Source: Luteimonas sp. 9C
GTDB lineage: Bacteria; Pseudomonadota; Gammaproteobacteria; Xanthomonadales; Xanthomonadaceae
DNA: 64,000 nt
Assembly: GCF_902506295.1 (NCBI RefSeq)
Contig: NZ_LR733312.1
Span: 2,644,541 to 2,708,540 of the forward strand
Direction: 5' to 3'
Shown: one piece after another, positions 40,808 through 50,327 of the stretch
Layout of the letters: the number at the start of each line of letters is the position of its first letter
How positions within the stretch are numbered: position 1 is the stretch's first letter
The notes under the pieces: generated by a model
What the model was told of the DNA's origin: nothing
What the model saw: the letters and a program-made list of their open reading frames with translations, nothing else
The model's database searches: none
Made by a program: the position numbers and the translations under genes

Positions 40808-41509
40808 CTAGAACCCGAGCGTCGCGTCGAGTGCGGCGGCGAGGCTCCGGTCGATGCGGTGCATCAGCAGCGCGAGTAACAGGAAGAACGCCGGCGGCTG
40901 CAGCACCAGCCACAGACGCGCCGGCATCGGCACCGGGGCATCGTCGATCTGCACCACGTGCGTTCCTGCGATCCGGTCATGCAGCGCCTGGTAACGCGGT
41001 CCGCGCGCCGCCAGCAGATGGCCGATGTTGAGGCTCACCCAGGACAGCAGGCCGGCGGCGGTGCGCAGGCCGGCGCGCACGTAGCCGGGCGGTAGTCCGT
41101 CGTCGTCCACCACCTGCAGGCCGAGCAGCCGCTTGCCGGGCGTCGCCTGCCAGCGCGAGCCCTCGAACGCGGTGAACCAGGCGCCTGCGACCACGGCGAA
41201 CACCGCCATCGTCGGGAGCGTCAGCGATGTGATCGCGAGCGTCAGGGCGGTGATCGCGACCTGCAGCGCGGGGTCGGCCATCCAGGCCTGCAGCAGGGCG
41301 GCGGGCGACGCGGCGAGGTCGAGCGTGTGCTGCATCAGCGCCGCCATCGCCTGCGCCAGGGCGTCGATCGCGCGTGCGCAGGTGTCCAGGCCCGTCCACA
41401 GACGGCGGTGCATCAGCACGACGACCACCAGCCCGATCGCCGCCGCATCCAGCGACCACGCCGCATACCGGCGCAGCAGCGGCGTGGACCTGGCCACCGG
41501 CAGACTCAT
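40808..41509 (-). CDS. RDD family membrane protein
   Basis: 233 residues. The RDD signature is recognisable in RYAAWSLDAAAIGLVVVV (Arg/Asp in helix 1), SRWQATPGKRLLGLQVVDDDG and RTAAGLLSW...RYQALHDRIAGTHVV. Four main membrane helices with an extra helix at the C-terminus. RDD proteins are inner-membrane proteins of mostly unknown role, some acting as Na+/H+ or other transporters. ATG overlaps the tatC stop (ATGA), so it is translated with the tat genes. Confidence 0.87.
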   Translation of the reverse strand: MSLPVARSTPLLRRYAAWSLDAAAIGLVVVVLMHRRLWTGLDTCARAIDALAQAMAALMQHTLDLAASPAALLQAWMADPALQVAITALTLAITSLTLPTMAVFAVVAGAWFTAFEGSRWQATPGKRLLGLQVVDDDGLPPGYVRAGLRTAAGLLSWVSLNIGHLLAARGPRYQALHDRIAGTHVVQIDDAPVPMPARLWLVLQPPAFFLLLALLMHRIDRSLAAALDATLGF

Positions 41510-42264
41510 GCGTCGTCGCGCACCGCGTCGGGCTTGGGCGCGAGCAGGCGCGCGGCGAGGATCCCGGCCTCGTAGAGCAGGCACATCGGGATGGCGAGCA
41601 TAAGCTGCGAGACCACGTCCGGCGGCGTGATGACCGCGGCCAGCACGAACACGCCGACCACCGCATATCCGCGTGCCTCGCGAAGCTGGTCGGTCGTCAC
41701 CCAGCCCAGCAGCACCAGGATCACCAGCGCGACCGGGAGCTCGAAGCTCAGGCCGAACGCGAGGAAGATCACCAGCACGAAATTCAGATAGGCGTTGATG
41801 TCGGTCATCATCGCCACGCCATCGGGCGTCACCATCGTCAGGAAGGTGAACACCGACGGCAGCACGAAGAAGAACGCGAATGCGCAGCCGATGTAGAACA
41901 GGGCCACCGCCGATGCGAGCAGCGGCATCGCCAGGCGCTTCTCGCGTTTGTACAGGCCCGGTGCGACGAACGCCCAGGCCTGGTAGAGCAGCCACGGCAT
42001 CGTCACCACCACCGCGGTGAAGAACGCCAGCTTGAGCGGCGCGAAGAACGGCGAGGCGACCTCGATCGCGATCAGGTGCGCGCCGTCGGGCAACTTGTCG
42101 AGCAGCGGCTGGGCGAGCAGGCCGTAGAGCGTGTTCGCGAACGGCAGCAGGCACAGCAGCACCAGGCCGGTGACCGCCACGCCGCGCATCAGCCGCATGC
42201 GCAATTCGATGAGATGGTCGATCAGGCTGCCTTCGCCGCCGTCTCCGTCAGCGTGCAACGCCAC
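41506..42264 (-). CDS. tatC: Sec-independent protein translocase TatC
   Basis: 252 residues from a GTG with GAGGAG seven bases upstream. SLIDHLIELRMRLMR is the family N-terminal motif, FFAPLKLAFFTA and YKREKRLAMPLLASAVALFYIGCAFAFFFVLP follow, and six membrane helices are evident. TatC recognises twin-arginine signal peptides and, with TatB and TatA, exports folded proteins. The start lies 43 bp inside tatB. Confidence 0.96.
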   Translation of the reverse strand: MALHADGDGGEGSLIDHLIELRMRLMRGVAVTGLVLLCLLPFANTLYGLLAQPLLDKLPDGAHLIAIEVASPFFAPLKLAFFTAVVVTMPWLLYQAWAFVAPGLYKREKRLAMPLLASAVALFYIGCAFAFFFVLPSVFTFLTMVTPDGVAMMTDINAYLNFVLVIFLAFGLSFELPVALVILVLLGWVTTDQLREARGYAVVGVFVLAAVITPPDVVSQLMLAIPMCLLYEAGILAARLLAPKPDAVRDDA

Positions 42265-42722
42265 GATCGGTCTCCTCGTCGGCAGGGCCGGGTGGGATCG
42301 CCGGCGATCGCGTCGGGCGGCAGCGGCGGCGCGTCCGGCGTCACGGGCGTTGGCGCCGGTGCCGGTGCCGCATCAAGGCTGCGATGCGTCGCCGGCGGCT
42401 CGCTGGACATGCGCCGTGCCTGCGCGACCAGATCGCCGGCCTCCTTGCGCACGTCGTCGAAGCTGCTGCGGGCGTGCTGTTCGGCGTCACGCAACTGGGT
42501 GCCCACGTCGGCGATCGAACGCTGGGCGTCCTGCATGCTGCGCTTGAGTTCTTCGGCGGCGAGTTCGCGCTCGAGTTCGGACTTCACCGAATACCACTGC
42601 GCGCGGGCGCGGCGGACCCACAGCCCGGCGAATCGCGCCGCCTTGGGCAAGCGCTCGGGACCAAGCACGATCAACGCGATCAACGCGATGATCATCAACT
42701 CGGCCGTGCCGATCCCGAACAT
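42222..42722 (-). CDS. tatB: Sec-independent protein translocase TatB
   Basis: 166 residues. MFGIGTAELMIIALIALIVLGPERLPKAARFAGLWVRRAR is the TatB N-terminal helix with Glu8, followed by an amphipathic helix and a long charged coil (ELERELAAEELKRSMQDAQRSI). The C-terminus is Pro/Ala-rich. It forms the substrate-binding complex with TatC. The tatA stop is 16 bp upstream and the tatC start overlaps its end, so tatABC is one operon. Confidence 0.95.
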   Translation of the reverse strand: MFGIGTAELMIIALIALIVLGPERLPKAARFAGLWVRRARAQWYSVKSELERELAAEELKRSMQDAQRSIADVGTQLRDAEQHARSSFDDVRKEAGDLVAQARRMSSEPPATHRSLDAAPAPAPTPVTPDAPPLPPDAIAGDPTRPCRRGDRSWRCTLTETAAKAA

Positions 42723-42737
42723 CGACCGTGTCCCGCG

Positions 42738-42965
42738 TCAGCGCGGGGTGGTGTCGTCGTGGCGCGTCCTGTCGGCCTCGCGGCTCGCCGGATCCTGCGA
42801 GCGGTCGTCGAGACGATCGGGTGTCTCGTCGTCGTGCATGCCTTTCTTGAAGCCCTTCACCGCTTCGCCGAGATCACGCCCGGCGCCGCGCAGTCGCTTG
42901 GTGCCGAACACCAGCAACACGACGACGAGGACGATGAGCCAATGCCAGATGCTGAAACTGCCCAT
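42738..42965 (-). CDS. tatA: Sec-independent protein translocase TatA
   Basis: 75 residues. [43 protein letters not shown] is the canonical TatA transmembrane helix, FGTKRL hinge and amphipathic helix. The C-terminus is short, acidic and basic mixed. It polymerises to form the passage for folded Tat substrates. First gene of tatABC. Confidence 0.96.
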   Translation of the reverse strand: MGSFSIWHWLIVLVVVLLVFGTKRLRGAGRDLGEAVKGFKKGMHDDETPDRLDDRSQDPASREADRTRHDDTTPR

Positions 42966-43043
42966 GTCGGAATTCCGGGAGTTGCGGGTGGTCCGGCAGG
43001 ATAACGCACCGCACCCGCGCGCAGCGTGCGGGTGCGCACTGCA

Positions 43044-43928
43044 TCAGTACTCGGGCAACGGTTCGACGGTTGCCGGCTGGTCTTCGACGTTCTGGAAGCC
43101 CTGGGTCGACGGCTGCGCCTGTTGTGGCTGCACGGGCGCGGTCGTGGCTTGCGGCACGTTCTGGATGGCCGGCGTGTAGGCCGGCGACTGCGCCTGACGC
43201 GCGACCGGTACCGCGGTGCCGCCACGCGAGACGCGCGCCGTGGCGCTGGCCTCTTCCAGACGGTCCCGGAAATCCACGACCGCGCTCGACGGCGCCTGGC
43301 CCGGACGGTTCTCCAGGATCGCGCGCGGCGTGGTGGTGTTGCCGTAGACCGCGATGTTGGCGTCGTCGTCGATCTGCAGGACGGCGCCGTCGAGCGCGAC
43401 GCCGGCGAACAGACCGCGGGCGCGCGACCACGACCAGATCTCGGCCTTGAGCTGGCCGTCGGTCAGCGCCGCGGCATTGCGGCCCACCGGGCCGGCGGCG
43501 ACGCCGGCATCGGCGCCGAGAGTGAACTTGCCGTTGACGATCGATTCCAGGCTGCGCTCGTTGCGGAACACCAGCACCACGTCCGAGGACTGCACGCCGG
43601 CCTGGAAGCCGATGCTGCCGCCGGTGATCTTGACGAACGCCGGGCTAGACCACGTGCCTTCGGGCGTCTTGACCGACATCAGGCCGTGGCCGCGACGACC
43701 GCCGATGATCAGGCCGGCCTTGATGGTGTCCGGAATCACGACGATCGCGCGGGCCTCGTCGAGCAGCTTGTCGGGAATGCCCGATTCGGGGATCGCCTGG
43801 ATTTCGTTGAGCACGCGGACCGCGTTCTGGGCCCGGGCATCCTCGGTCGGGCCGGCGACGGCGGGACCGGCGACGAACGCAGTGGCGAGCGCGGCCACCA
43901 GCACGGTGTGGCGGAACGGACGGGTCAT
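43044..43928 (-). CDS. SYLF (Ysc84) domain periplasmic lipid-binding-like protein
   Basis: 294 residues from MTRPFRHTVLVAALATAFVAGPAVA (signal peptide). The SYLF domain spans about residues 30-210: RVLNEIQAIPESGIPDKLLDEARAIVVIPDTIKAGLIIGGRRGHGLMSVK, SPAFVKITGGSIGFQAGVQSSDVVLVF, GRNAAALTDGQLKAEIWSWSRARGLFAGVALDGAVLQID. The C-terminal 80 residues are Gln/Pro/Ala-rich and probably disordered. SYLF domains bind phosphoinositides in eukaryotes; in bacteria the exported forms have no firm function. Confidence 0.9.
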   Translation of the reverse strand: MTRPFRHTVLVAALATAFVAGPAVAGPTEDARAQNAVRVLNEIQAIPESGIPDKLLDEARAIVVIPDTIKAGLIIGGRRGHGLMSVKTPEGTWSSPAFVKITGGSIGFQAGVQSSDVVLVFRNERSLESIVNGKFTLGADAGVAAGPVGRNAAALTDGQLKAEIWSWSRARGLFAGVALDGAVLQIDDDANIAVYGNTTTPRAILENRPGQAPSSAVVDFRDRLEEASATARVSRGGTAVPVARQAQSPAYTPAIQNVPQATTAPVQPQQAQPSTQGFQNVEDQPATVEPLPEY

Positions 43929-44074
43929 GGTGGCTCCGGGGCTAGGGCACGAATCGGGCATGCGCCATGCGGCGCACACAGAACGGATTCAGGCTAGTGA
44001 CGGGGCAATGAATCGCACATGAGTTCTTCCGGCGTGCCGGAACGCTGCCATTGCAGGGTCGTGCCTGCCATTCT

Positions 44075-45064
44075 ATGGAAATGTCCGAATCCCCAGCCTC
44101 CTCTCCCGCGCGCGATGCCGTGGTGCTCGTCAATCTCGGCACCCCCGACGCGCCCACGCCCAGGGCGGTGCGCCGCTATCTCGCCGAGTTTCTCCACGAC
44201 TACCGCGTGGTGGCCCTGACGCGCTGGTTGTGGTGTCCGATCCTGCACTTCGTGATCCTGCCGTTCCGCTCGCCGCGTGTGGCCAAGCTCTATGCCGGCG
44301 TGTGGATGGATGACGGCTCGCCGCTCGCGGTCCATACCGCGCGGCTGGCAGCGGCCGTGCAGACCGAGATGCCCGATGCGCAGGTGGTGCACGCCATGCG
44401 CTACGGCAATCCGTCCCTGCGTGGCGTGCTGACGCGCCTGCGCGATGCCGGCCATGCGCGCGTGCAGGTGCTGCCGCTGTATCCGCAGTATTCGACGACG
44501 ACGACGGCGTCCGTCCGCGATGTCGTCGATGCGGTGTTCAGCGCCGACGGCGCGGCCGGCATGCGCGACGACTATCACCTCGACTCCGACTGGGTCGCGG
44601 CCGTGGCCGATTCGATCCGCGCCCACTGGCGCGCGCACGGGCGCGGCGAGCGTCTGCTGTTCTCCTTCCACGGCATTCCGCAGCGACTGGCCGATGCCGG
44701 CGATCCGTATCCGCAGCAGTGCCGGGCGAGCGTCGATGCGATCGTGCAGGCGCTGGGTCTGGCACCGGACGACGCGATGCTGACCTTCCAGTCGCGCTTC
44801 GGTCGCGAGCCCTGGCTGCAGCCCTACACCGACGAGACGTTGAAGGCGCTGGGCGGCGACGGCGTCCGCACGCTCGACGTCGTGTGCCCCGGCTTCGCGG
44901 TCGATTGCCTGGAGACGCTGGAGGAGATCGCGTTGCAGAACGCCGAGATCTTCCACGCGCACGGCGGCCGCGATCTGCGTTACATCCCCTGCCTCAACGA
45001 CGCACCCGCGCATGCCCGCGCGCTGGCCGCACTGACGCGTCGCGACCTGGCGGCGCGCGCGTGA
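44075..45064 (+). CDS. hemH: Ferrochelatase
   Basis: 329 residues from ATG 44075 (MEMSESPAS); an alternative ATG lies six bases later and a ribosome site is not obvious. [27 protein letters not shown] opens the domain, [16 protein letters not shown] is typical, the metal-binding His is in [11 protein letters not shown] and the acidic partner in [15 protein letters not shown]. It inserts Fe2+ into protoporphyrin IX, last step of heme synthesis, at the cytoplasmic membrane face. Translationally coupled to the next gene through GTGA. Confidence 0.97.
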   Translation: MEMSESPASSPARDAVVLVNLGTPDAPTPRAVRRYLAEFLHDYRVVALTRWLWCPILHFVILPFRSPRVAKLYAGVWMDDGSPLAVHTARLAAAVQTEMPDAQVVHAMRYGNPSLRGVLTRLRDAGHARVQVLPLYPQYSTTTTASVRDVVDAVFSADGAAGMRDDYHLDSDWVAAVADSIRAHWRAHGRGERLLFSFHGIPQRLADAGDPYPQQCRASVDAIVQALGLAPDDAMLTFQSRFGREPWLQPYTDETLKALGGDGVRTLDVVCPGFAVDCLETLEEIALQNAEIFHAHGGRDLRYIPCLNDAPAHARALAALTRRDLAARA

Positions 45065-45921
45065 GCGGCGGCATGACGCCGCGGCCGTTCGAGGTCGAGA
45101 TCGGCATCGGTACCGTGCGCGGCCTGCGCTTCGGCACCGTCGGCGCACGACGCGTGCTCGCGCTGCACGGCTGGCTCGACAATGCCGCGAGCTTCGTGCC
45201 GCTGGCCGCGCATCTCGAAGGCCTGGATCTCGTCGCGCCCGATCTGCCCGGCCACGGCCGCAGCGCGCACATGCCGGTCGGCACCGACTACACCTTCGTC
45301 GGCGCCGTGCACCAGGTGCTGGATATCGCCGATGCGCTGGGCTGGGACCGGTTCGCGCTGCTCGGGCATTCGATGGGCGCCGGCATCGCCAGCCTGGTCG
45401 CCGCCGCAGTGCCCGAGCGCATCGAACGTCTGGTCGCGATCGAAGCACTCGGCGCGCTGCCGGAAACCGAGCCGGAGACCGTGCCGCGCCTGCGCGAAGC
45501 AGTGGCCTCTTCGCGTGGACTGGGCACGCGTCCGCTGCGCGTATTCCCGGACCTCGACGCGCCGATCCGCGCGCGCGTGCGCGTCAACGACCTGAGCGAA
45601 CCCGTCGCGCGGCTGCTGGTCGAACGTGGCGTGCAGGCGGTCGAGGGTGGCCATGTCTGGTGCAGCGACCCGCGCCTGACGATTCCCACCGCCGTGCGCA
45701 TGACGCCCGGCCAGGTCGACGCCCTCATTGCCGGCATCGAATGCCCCACGCGCGTGATCTACGCCGATCCGCCGCAGCCCTATCTGCCCGAACCCGACCG
45801 TTCGCGCCGCGCGCGGTTGCTGCCCGATGGGGACCTGGTCGTGATCGCCGGCGGCCATCACCTGCACATGGAGCAGCCCGTCGAGATCGCCGCCGCGATC
45901 GGGGATTTCCTGCAGTGTTGA
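45061..45921 (+). CDS. Alpha/beta hydrolase
   Basis: 286 residues from GTG overlapping the hemH stop, or 282 from ATG 45073. [20 protein letters not shown] is the oxyanion-hole strand, Ser nucleophile in GHSMGAG, acid around IYADPPQ and His in [15 protein letters not shown]-x-DN is common in the MhpC-like group. Cytoplasmic; an ester or C-C bond is the likely target but the substrate is unknown. The overlap with hemH suggests co-expression rather than a heme role. Confidence 0.88.
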   Translation: MSGGMTPRPFEVEIGIGTVRGLRFGTVGARRVLALHGWLDNAASFVPLAAHLEGLDLVAPDLPGHGRSAHMPVGTDYTFVGAVHQVLDIADALGWDRFALLGHSMGAGIASLVAAAVPERIERLVAIEALGALPETEPETVPRLREAVASSRGLGTRPLRVFPDLDAPIRARVRVNDLSEPVARLLVERGVQAVEGGHVWCSDPRLTIPTAVRMTPGQVDALIAGIECPTRVIYADPPQPYLPEPDRSRRARLLPDGDLVVIAGGHHLHMEQPVEIAAAIGDFLQC

Positions 45922-45955
45922 TCGCATCGCGCCTCGCGACGCGACGAACGCCGCA

Positions 45956-46429
45956 TCACCGCACCGCCAACCCGTCCTGCAGCTGCAGGCTGACGATCAC
46001 ACCGGCGTCGTCCGACGGTTGCACCGGGCGGTTGCGGTCGAACGCGAACAGCGCGCTGCGGCCGGCCTTCTCGAACGCCAGGACCGCGCTGTCGCCGCCG
46101 TGATGGGTGGCGAGCCGGGGCTGCCAGCCCTGACGCGCCATCGCGCGACGGGTTTCCTGCGACAGCGACACGACATCGCCGTCGGCGAACAGGCTGACGA
46201 CGCGTGTGCCCGGCATCTCGGTGAGGGTGTCGATCGCATAGCGCGCAGGCAGGTGCACGTCGCGGGGGAAATCCGCAGGCAGTGTCAGCGACGTGGCACG
46301 TGGCAGAGGCGTCGCCGCGACGCGGTCGCCGCGCGCGTCGAAGCGGATCGTGGTCCCCATCGCGTCGCCGGGTTGGCGGCAGCCGGGCAACAGGACGAGG
46401 AGCAGCACGGCCAGGCACAGGCGGACCAT
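45956..46429 (-). CDS. Lipoprotein of unknown function
   Basis: 157 residues from ATG 46429, which has GGAG seven bases upstream; the longer start would prepend an Arg-rich stretch. Lipobox MVRLCLAVLLLVLLPGC. The mature part (about 140 residues) has LPADFPRDVHLPARYAIDTLTEMPGTRVVSLFADGDVVSLSQETRRAMARQGWQP, which looks like a strand-rich domain followed by a DUF-like second half with an aromatic core. Probably inner face of outer membrane. No family assigned. Confidence 0.75.
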   Translation of the reverse strand: MVRLCLAVLLLVLLPGCRQPGDAMGTTIRFDARGDRVAATPLPRATSLTLPADFPRDVHLPARYAIDTLTEMPGTRVVSLFADGDVVSLSQETRRAMARQGWQPRLATHHGGDSAVLAFEKAGRSALFAFDRNRPVQPSDDAGVIVSLQLQDGLAVR

Positions 46430-46517
46430 CGGGTTTCTCCGGCGGCGGCGGCCGCTCATTCCGGTCAACGCGGACGCGGTGCCGGAGCGGCCATCGTGGG
46501 CCGTCTCGATGGCCCGC

Positions 46518-47297
46518 TCAGGCCAGCAGGGCGTGCAGGTCGGCCTTGAGTCTGCGTCCGCTCTCGCGGAAATAGTCGCGCGCCTCGCGCCAGGCAGGGC
46601 AGCGTGCCTCCACCTCGCCCCAGAACCGCGGCGAGTGATCCGCGTGGATCAGATGACACAGCTCGTGCACCAGCACGTACTCGAACGCCGACGGCGCGCC
46701 CAGCACCAGCGACAGGTCCAGATTGAGCGTGCCGTCCGGCGCCAGCGAGCCCCACTGCGAGGACATCACCTTGAGGCAGATGCGCCGCGGCGTGCGCGGC
46801 AGGCCGGGCAGGTAGGCCGGCAGCCAGCGGCCGATGTCGGCGCGCGCCTGCGCCTCGTAGAACTCGCGCAGCGCACGCTGCAGCGCGGCTGGACCGGCGT
46901 GTTCGGGCGAGGCGAAAGCCAGCACGCCATCGTCGTCCATGCGCACATGGCTGAAGCGGCCGCCCTCCCAGCGCAGCGGCTGCAGGCCGCCGCGCAGCGG
47001 CAGATGCGTGGTCACGCCACGCTGCAGGGGCAGCGCTTCACCGTGCGCCGCGATCTGCGCGGCCAGCCACGCGCGGTGCTGCTGCAGGAAGGCATCGCCG
47101 GTGACGAGGCTCGCGCGCAGCGGCAAGGTCAGGCGTGCGCCGCGTTCGCTGACGCTCAGACGGATGCGCCGGGCGCGCGGATCGCGCACCCGCAGCACCT
47201 CGATCTCACGCCCATCCTCGAGCCTGAGACGGAGCGAATCGCGCTGGATCGAGACAGGCTTTGCAGGACGTGACAGCAGGCGCGACAGGGACGGCAT
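46518..47297 (-). CDS. YgjP-type (DUF45) zinc metallopeptidase-like protein
   Basis: 259 residues. HELCHLIHADHSPRFW holds the HExxH pair (His211, His215) and the third His, with SSQWGSLAPDGTLNLDL preceding it: the YgjP/DUF45 signature. RARRIRLSVSERGARLTLP opens the domain. Cytoplasmic, no signal peptide. Although metallopeptidase-like in fold, YgjP-family members have been reported as nucleotide hydrolases, so peptidase activity is not certain. Confidence 0.9.
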   Translation of the reverse strand: MPSLSRLLSRPAKPVSIQRDSLRLRLEDGREIEVLRVRDPRARRIRLSVSERGARLTLPLRASLVTGDAFLQQHRAWLAAQIAAHGEALPLQRGVTTHLPLRGGLQPLRWEGGRFSHVRMDDDGVLAFASPEHAGPAALQRALREFYEAQARADIGRWLPAYLPGLPRTPRRICLKVMSSQWGSLAPDGTLNLDLSLVLGAPSAFEYVLVHELCHLIHADHSPRFWGEVEARCPAWREARDYFRESGRRLKADLHALLA

Positions 47298-47358
47298 GCG
47301 CGGATTGTAAGCGCTGCGTGCGACGCGACCGGTGCCGCCGTCGCACGTGCGCAGGCGC

Positions 47359-48261
47359 TCAGTCCGCCTTCGACAGCTTCAGCGCGCCTTCGAGCACCGT
47401 GAACAGGCGCTTGAACTCGCCGCGCATCAGCGCGAAGCGGGCGTCGAGTTCGGCGCGCATGTCGTCGTTCTCGGTGTGCTCGAGCGAATCCAGCGCGCCG
47501 TCGAGCAGCTTGAACTTGCGCACGATCAGATCCTCGCCGAGCACGAAGGAAACGTGGTCGTCGAGGTTGAGCGCGAGCTTGGTGACCTGCTTGCCGGCGT
47601 CGAGATGGCGGGTGATCTCCTCGCACTGCAGATCCTGACGCTGGCAGCGCACGATCGCGCCCTGGTCGGACGGATCCTTGAGTTCGCATTCCTCGCCCAG
47701 CGTCAGGCCGTCGGGCAGCGGTTCGCCGGCGATCCAGCCGGTCATCACGCCGCGCGGCGAGACTTCGGCGTTGAGCGGCAGCGCCGGAAAGCTGCCGAGC
47801 GCGGTACGGATGTTTGAGACCAGGTTTTCCGCGCTCTTGCGGCTGGAGGAGTTCACCGCGACCACACCGTGCTCGAGGTCGATCAGCGCATCGCTGCGCA
47901 CCGGCTTCACGAATGCGCGCGGCATCAGCTCCTGCAGCAGATCGTCCTTCATCTGCTTGCGCATCTTGCCGCCGGGCTTGCGGCCCTGCTTCTCCTCGAA
48001 CTCCTCGATGCGCCGCGACAGCAGCTCGTTGACCACCGGGCCGGGCAGGATCTTCTCTTCACCGCCGACGGTGATCCAGAGGGTGTCCTCGATGCGATGC
48101 GCCATCACCTCGGCCTCGCGGCCCAACGGCGAGATGAAACCGTGCGAGGACATCTCCAGCGGGCCGACCGGCTTGAGCGGGAATTCGGCCAGACGCGCGT
48201 CGAGTTCGGACAGGTCGAGGCTGGTGGGAAAGCGGAACAGGGTCAGATTGCGGAAGAACAT
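47359..48261 (-). CDS. rdgC: Recombination-associated protein RdgC
   Basis: 300 residues, full length. MFFRNLTLFRF is the family start, with SHGFISPLGREAEVM and ILPGPVVNELLSRRIEEFEEKQGRKPGGKMRKQMKDDLLQELMPRAF in the centre. RdgC is a ring-shaped dsDNA-binding dimer on the nucleoid that restrains RecA-promoted recombination. Stands alone, followed downstream by the YgjP-like gene on the same strand. Confidence 0.96.
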   Translation of the reverse strand: MFFRNLTLFRFPTSLDLSELDARLAEFPLKPVGPLEMSSHGFISPLGREAEVMAHRIEDTLWITVGGEEKILPGPVVNELLSRRIEEFEEKQGRKPGGKMRKQMKDDLLQELMPRAFVKPVRSDALIDLEHGVVAVNSSSRKSAENLVSNIRTALGSFPALPLNAEVSPRGVMTGWIAGEPLPDGLTLGEECELKDPSDQGAIVRCQRQDLQCEEITRHLDAGKQVTKLALNLDDHVSFVLGEDLIVRKFKLLDGALDSLEHTENDDMRAELDARFALMRGEFKRLFTVLEGALKLSKAD

Positions 48262-48402
48262 GGGGCGGATGATTCCATTGGAAGTGGGGAAGGACGCCGC
48301 ACACGAGCGGTGGGCGTCAGGAATGGTGTGATGCGTGCCGGGTGCAGGCGCGGGCCGACATCGACGGCAGACGCTGCGTCGGCGCGGCGTGGAGGGCGGT
48401 GT

Positions 48403-49311
48403 TCATGCCTCGCGCATCGCGATGTCGATCGGCGTGTCCGGCGCGTCGGCCGACCAGTCGTCGATCGTGACGGGCGCCGTGCCCGGACCGATCATGCGGA
48501 AATCGAACAGCGCCGGATCGCTCAGCTGCGACGGGCTGACGTTGCCCAGGGACCGCGCGATCGTCTCGATGCGGCCGGGCGTCTCGCGCTCCCAGGCTGC
48601 CAGCATGTTCTGGACCTGCTTGCGCTGCAGGTTCTCCTGCGAGCCGCACAGCGTGCAGGGGATGATCGGGAACGCCTTGGCCTGCGCATATGCGGCGATG
48701 TCGGCTTCGGCCGCGTACGCCAGCGGACGGATCACGACATGCTGGCCGTCATCGCTGCGCAGTTTCGGCGGCATGCCGCCGAGTTTGGCGTGGAAGAACA
48801 TGTTGAGGAAGAACGTTGCGACCAGATCATCGCGATGGTGGCCGAGCGCGATCTTCGTGAAGCCGTGCTGCGCCGCGTGGTGGTACAGCGCGCCGCGGCG
48901 CAGGCGCGAGCACAGCGAACACATCGTCTTCCCTGCCGGAATCACCCGGCTGACGACCGAATAGGTGTCCTGTTCGATGATGTGGAAATCAACGCCACGC
49001 GCCGTCAGATAGTCCGGCAGCACATGCTCGGGAAAGCCGGGCTGCTTCTGGTCGAGGTTCACCGCAGTGATCGAGAACGCCACCGGTGCCTTCGACTGCA
49101 ACTGCAGCAGGATGTCGAGCAGCGTGTAGCTGTCCTTGCCGCCCGACAGGCACACCATGACCTTGTCGCCGTCCTCGATCATGCCGAAATCGGCGATCGC
49201 GCGACCCACCTGATGGCGGAGCCGCTTGCCCAGCGTATGCACCTCCGGCGCGCCACGGCGCGGATCGCGCGGATGCGGCAGCGGTGCGTGCAGGGGCAGG
49301 ACGATACTCAT
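48403..49311 (-). CDS. ttcA: tRNA 2-thiocytidine(32) synthetase TtcA
   Basis: 302 residues. The ATP-binding PP-loop SGGKDS is at 56-61 and the cluster cysteines are at 131 and 134 ([11 protein letters not shown]), with a further one in the [11 protein letters not shown] region. TtcA uses ATP and a [4Fe-4S] cluster to thiolate C32 of a subset of tRNAs. Divergent from the NAD(P)-binding gene. Confidence 0.96.
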   Translation of the reverse strand: MSIVLPLHAPLPHPRDPRRGAPEVHTLGKRLRHQVGRAIADFGMIEDGDKVMVCLSGGKDSYTLLDILLQLQSKAPVAFSITAVNLDQKQPGFPEHVLPDYLTARGVDFHIIEQDTYSVVSRVIPAGKTMCSLCSRLRRGALYHHAAQHGFTKIALGHHRDDLVATFFLNMFFHAKLGGMPPKLRSDDGQHVVIRPLAYAAEADIAAYAQAKAFPIIPCTLCGSQENLQRKQVQNMLAAWERETPGRIETIARSLGNVSPSQLSDPALFDFRMIGPGTAPVTIDDWSADAPDTPIDIAMREA

Positions 49312-49422
49312 CGGGCCAGTTTACCGGGCGCGGGTTCGGACGTTGCCGCAACGTGCCTGCGACCGCGCGCCCACACGCGCCGTGCAAGGCTGCGACGCCA
49401 TTCCTGTTGGACGGAGAGCGTC

Positions 49423-50076
49423 ATGTCGCGCATCGTCATCATCGGCGGCCACGGCCGCATCGCCCTGCAGCTGGCCCAGCGCCTCACCGGAAGCGGACAC
49501 GCCGTGACCGCGCTGTTCCGCAACGCGGCCCACCGCGACGCCGTCGCCGACACCGGCGCCACGCCGGTCGTCTTCGACATCGAACACGCGCAGACCGATG
49601 CGATCGCCGCGCAGCTCGCCGGCCACGACGCGGTGGTCTGGTCGGCGGGTGCAGGCGGTGGCGAAGCCGCGCGCACGTATGCGGTCGACCGCGATGCGGC
49701 GATCCGCTCGATCGATGCCGCGGCCGTCGCCGGCGTGCGGCGCTACGTGATGGTGTCCTACATCGGCGCCGGCTTCGATCACGGCATCGCGCCGGATGAC
49801 GGCTTTTTCGCCTATGCCGAAGCGAAAGCCGCAGCCGACGCGCACCTGCGCGACAGCGCGCTGGACTGGACGATCCTCGGTCCGGGCCGGCTGACCGATG
49901 ATGCCGGCAGTGGCCGTGTCGCCGATGGCGCGAACGCCGACAGCGGCACGCCGGTGTCGCGCGCAAACGTGGCGGCGGTCGCCGCCGCCGTGCTGGATGC
50001 GCCGGGCACCGTGGGCCGCACCCTGGATTTCGTCGATGGCGATGTGCCGATCGAAACCTTCGTCGGCGGTGACTGA
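49423..50076 (+). CDS. NAD(P)-binding, NmrA/YwnB-like SDR
   Basis: 217 residues after GGAGAGCGTC. IVIIGGHGRIALQLAQRLTGSGHAV is the Rossmann dinucleotide motif (GGHGRI in place of GATG). YVMVSYIGAGF and FFAYAEAKAAADAHLRDSALDWTILGPGRLTD follow, as in YwnB/YtfG-like reductase-fold proteins, which mostly lack the classic Tyr-Lys pair. Cytoplasmic; a redox sensor or oxidoreductase role is possible. Confidence 0.88.
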   Translation: MSRIVIIGGHGRIALQLAQRLTGSGHAVTALFRNAAHRDAVADTGATPVVFDIEHAQTDAIAAQLAGHDAVVWSAGAGGGEAARTYAVDRDAAIRSIDAAAVAGVRRYVMVSYIGAGFDHGIAPDDGFFAYAEAKAAADAHLRDSALDWTILGPGRLTDDAGSGRVADGANADSGTPVSRANVAAVAAAVLDAPGTVGRTLDFVDGDVPIETFVGGD

Positions 50077-50327
50077 TCGCGTGCGCGTAGGAGCGAATGG
50101 AGAACGGTCCGTTCGCCTGCGCCACTGACGACCGTGCCGATCGATTCCCCGCGTTAATGCGACGGTGCGGCGCGCAGTCGTAGACTGCATGCTGATCGCG
50201 CGGTTGCCTGCCGCAACCCGCGCGTTCGCAACCCCGTCTTCCAGGAGCGCAATGACGTGAAGTACTGAGCCGACATCGAGTCCGACGACCCATCCGGGTC
50301 GCGTCCCCATGTTTGCGAGGTTCTTCC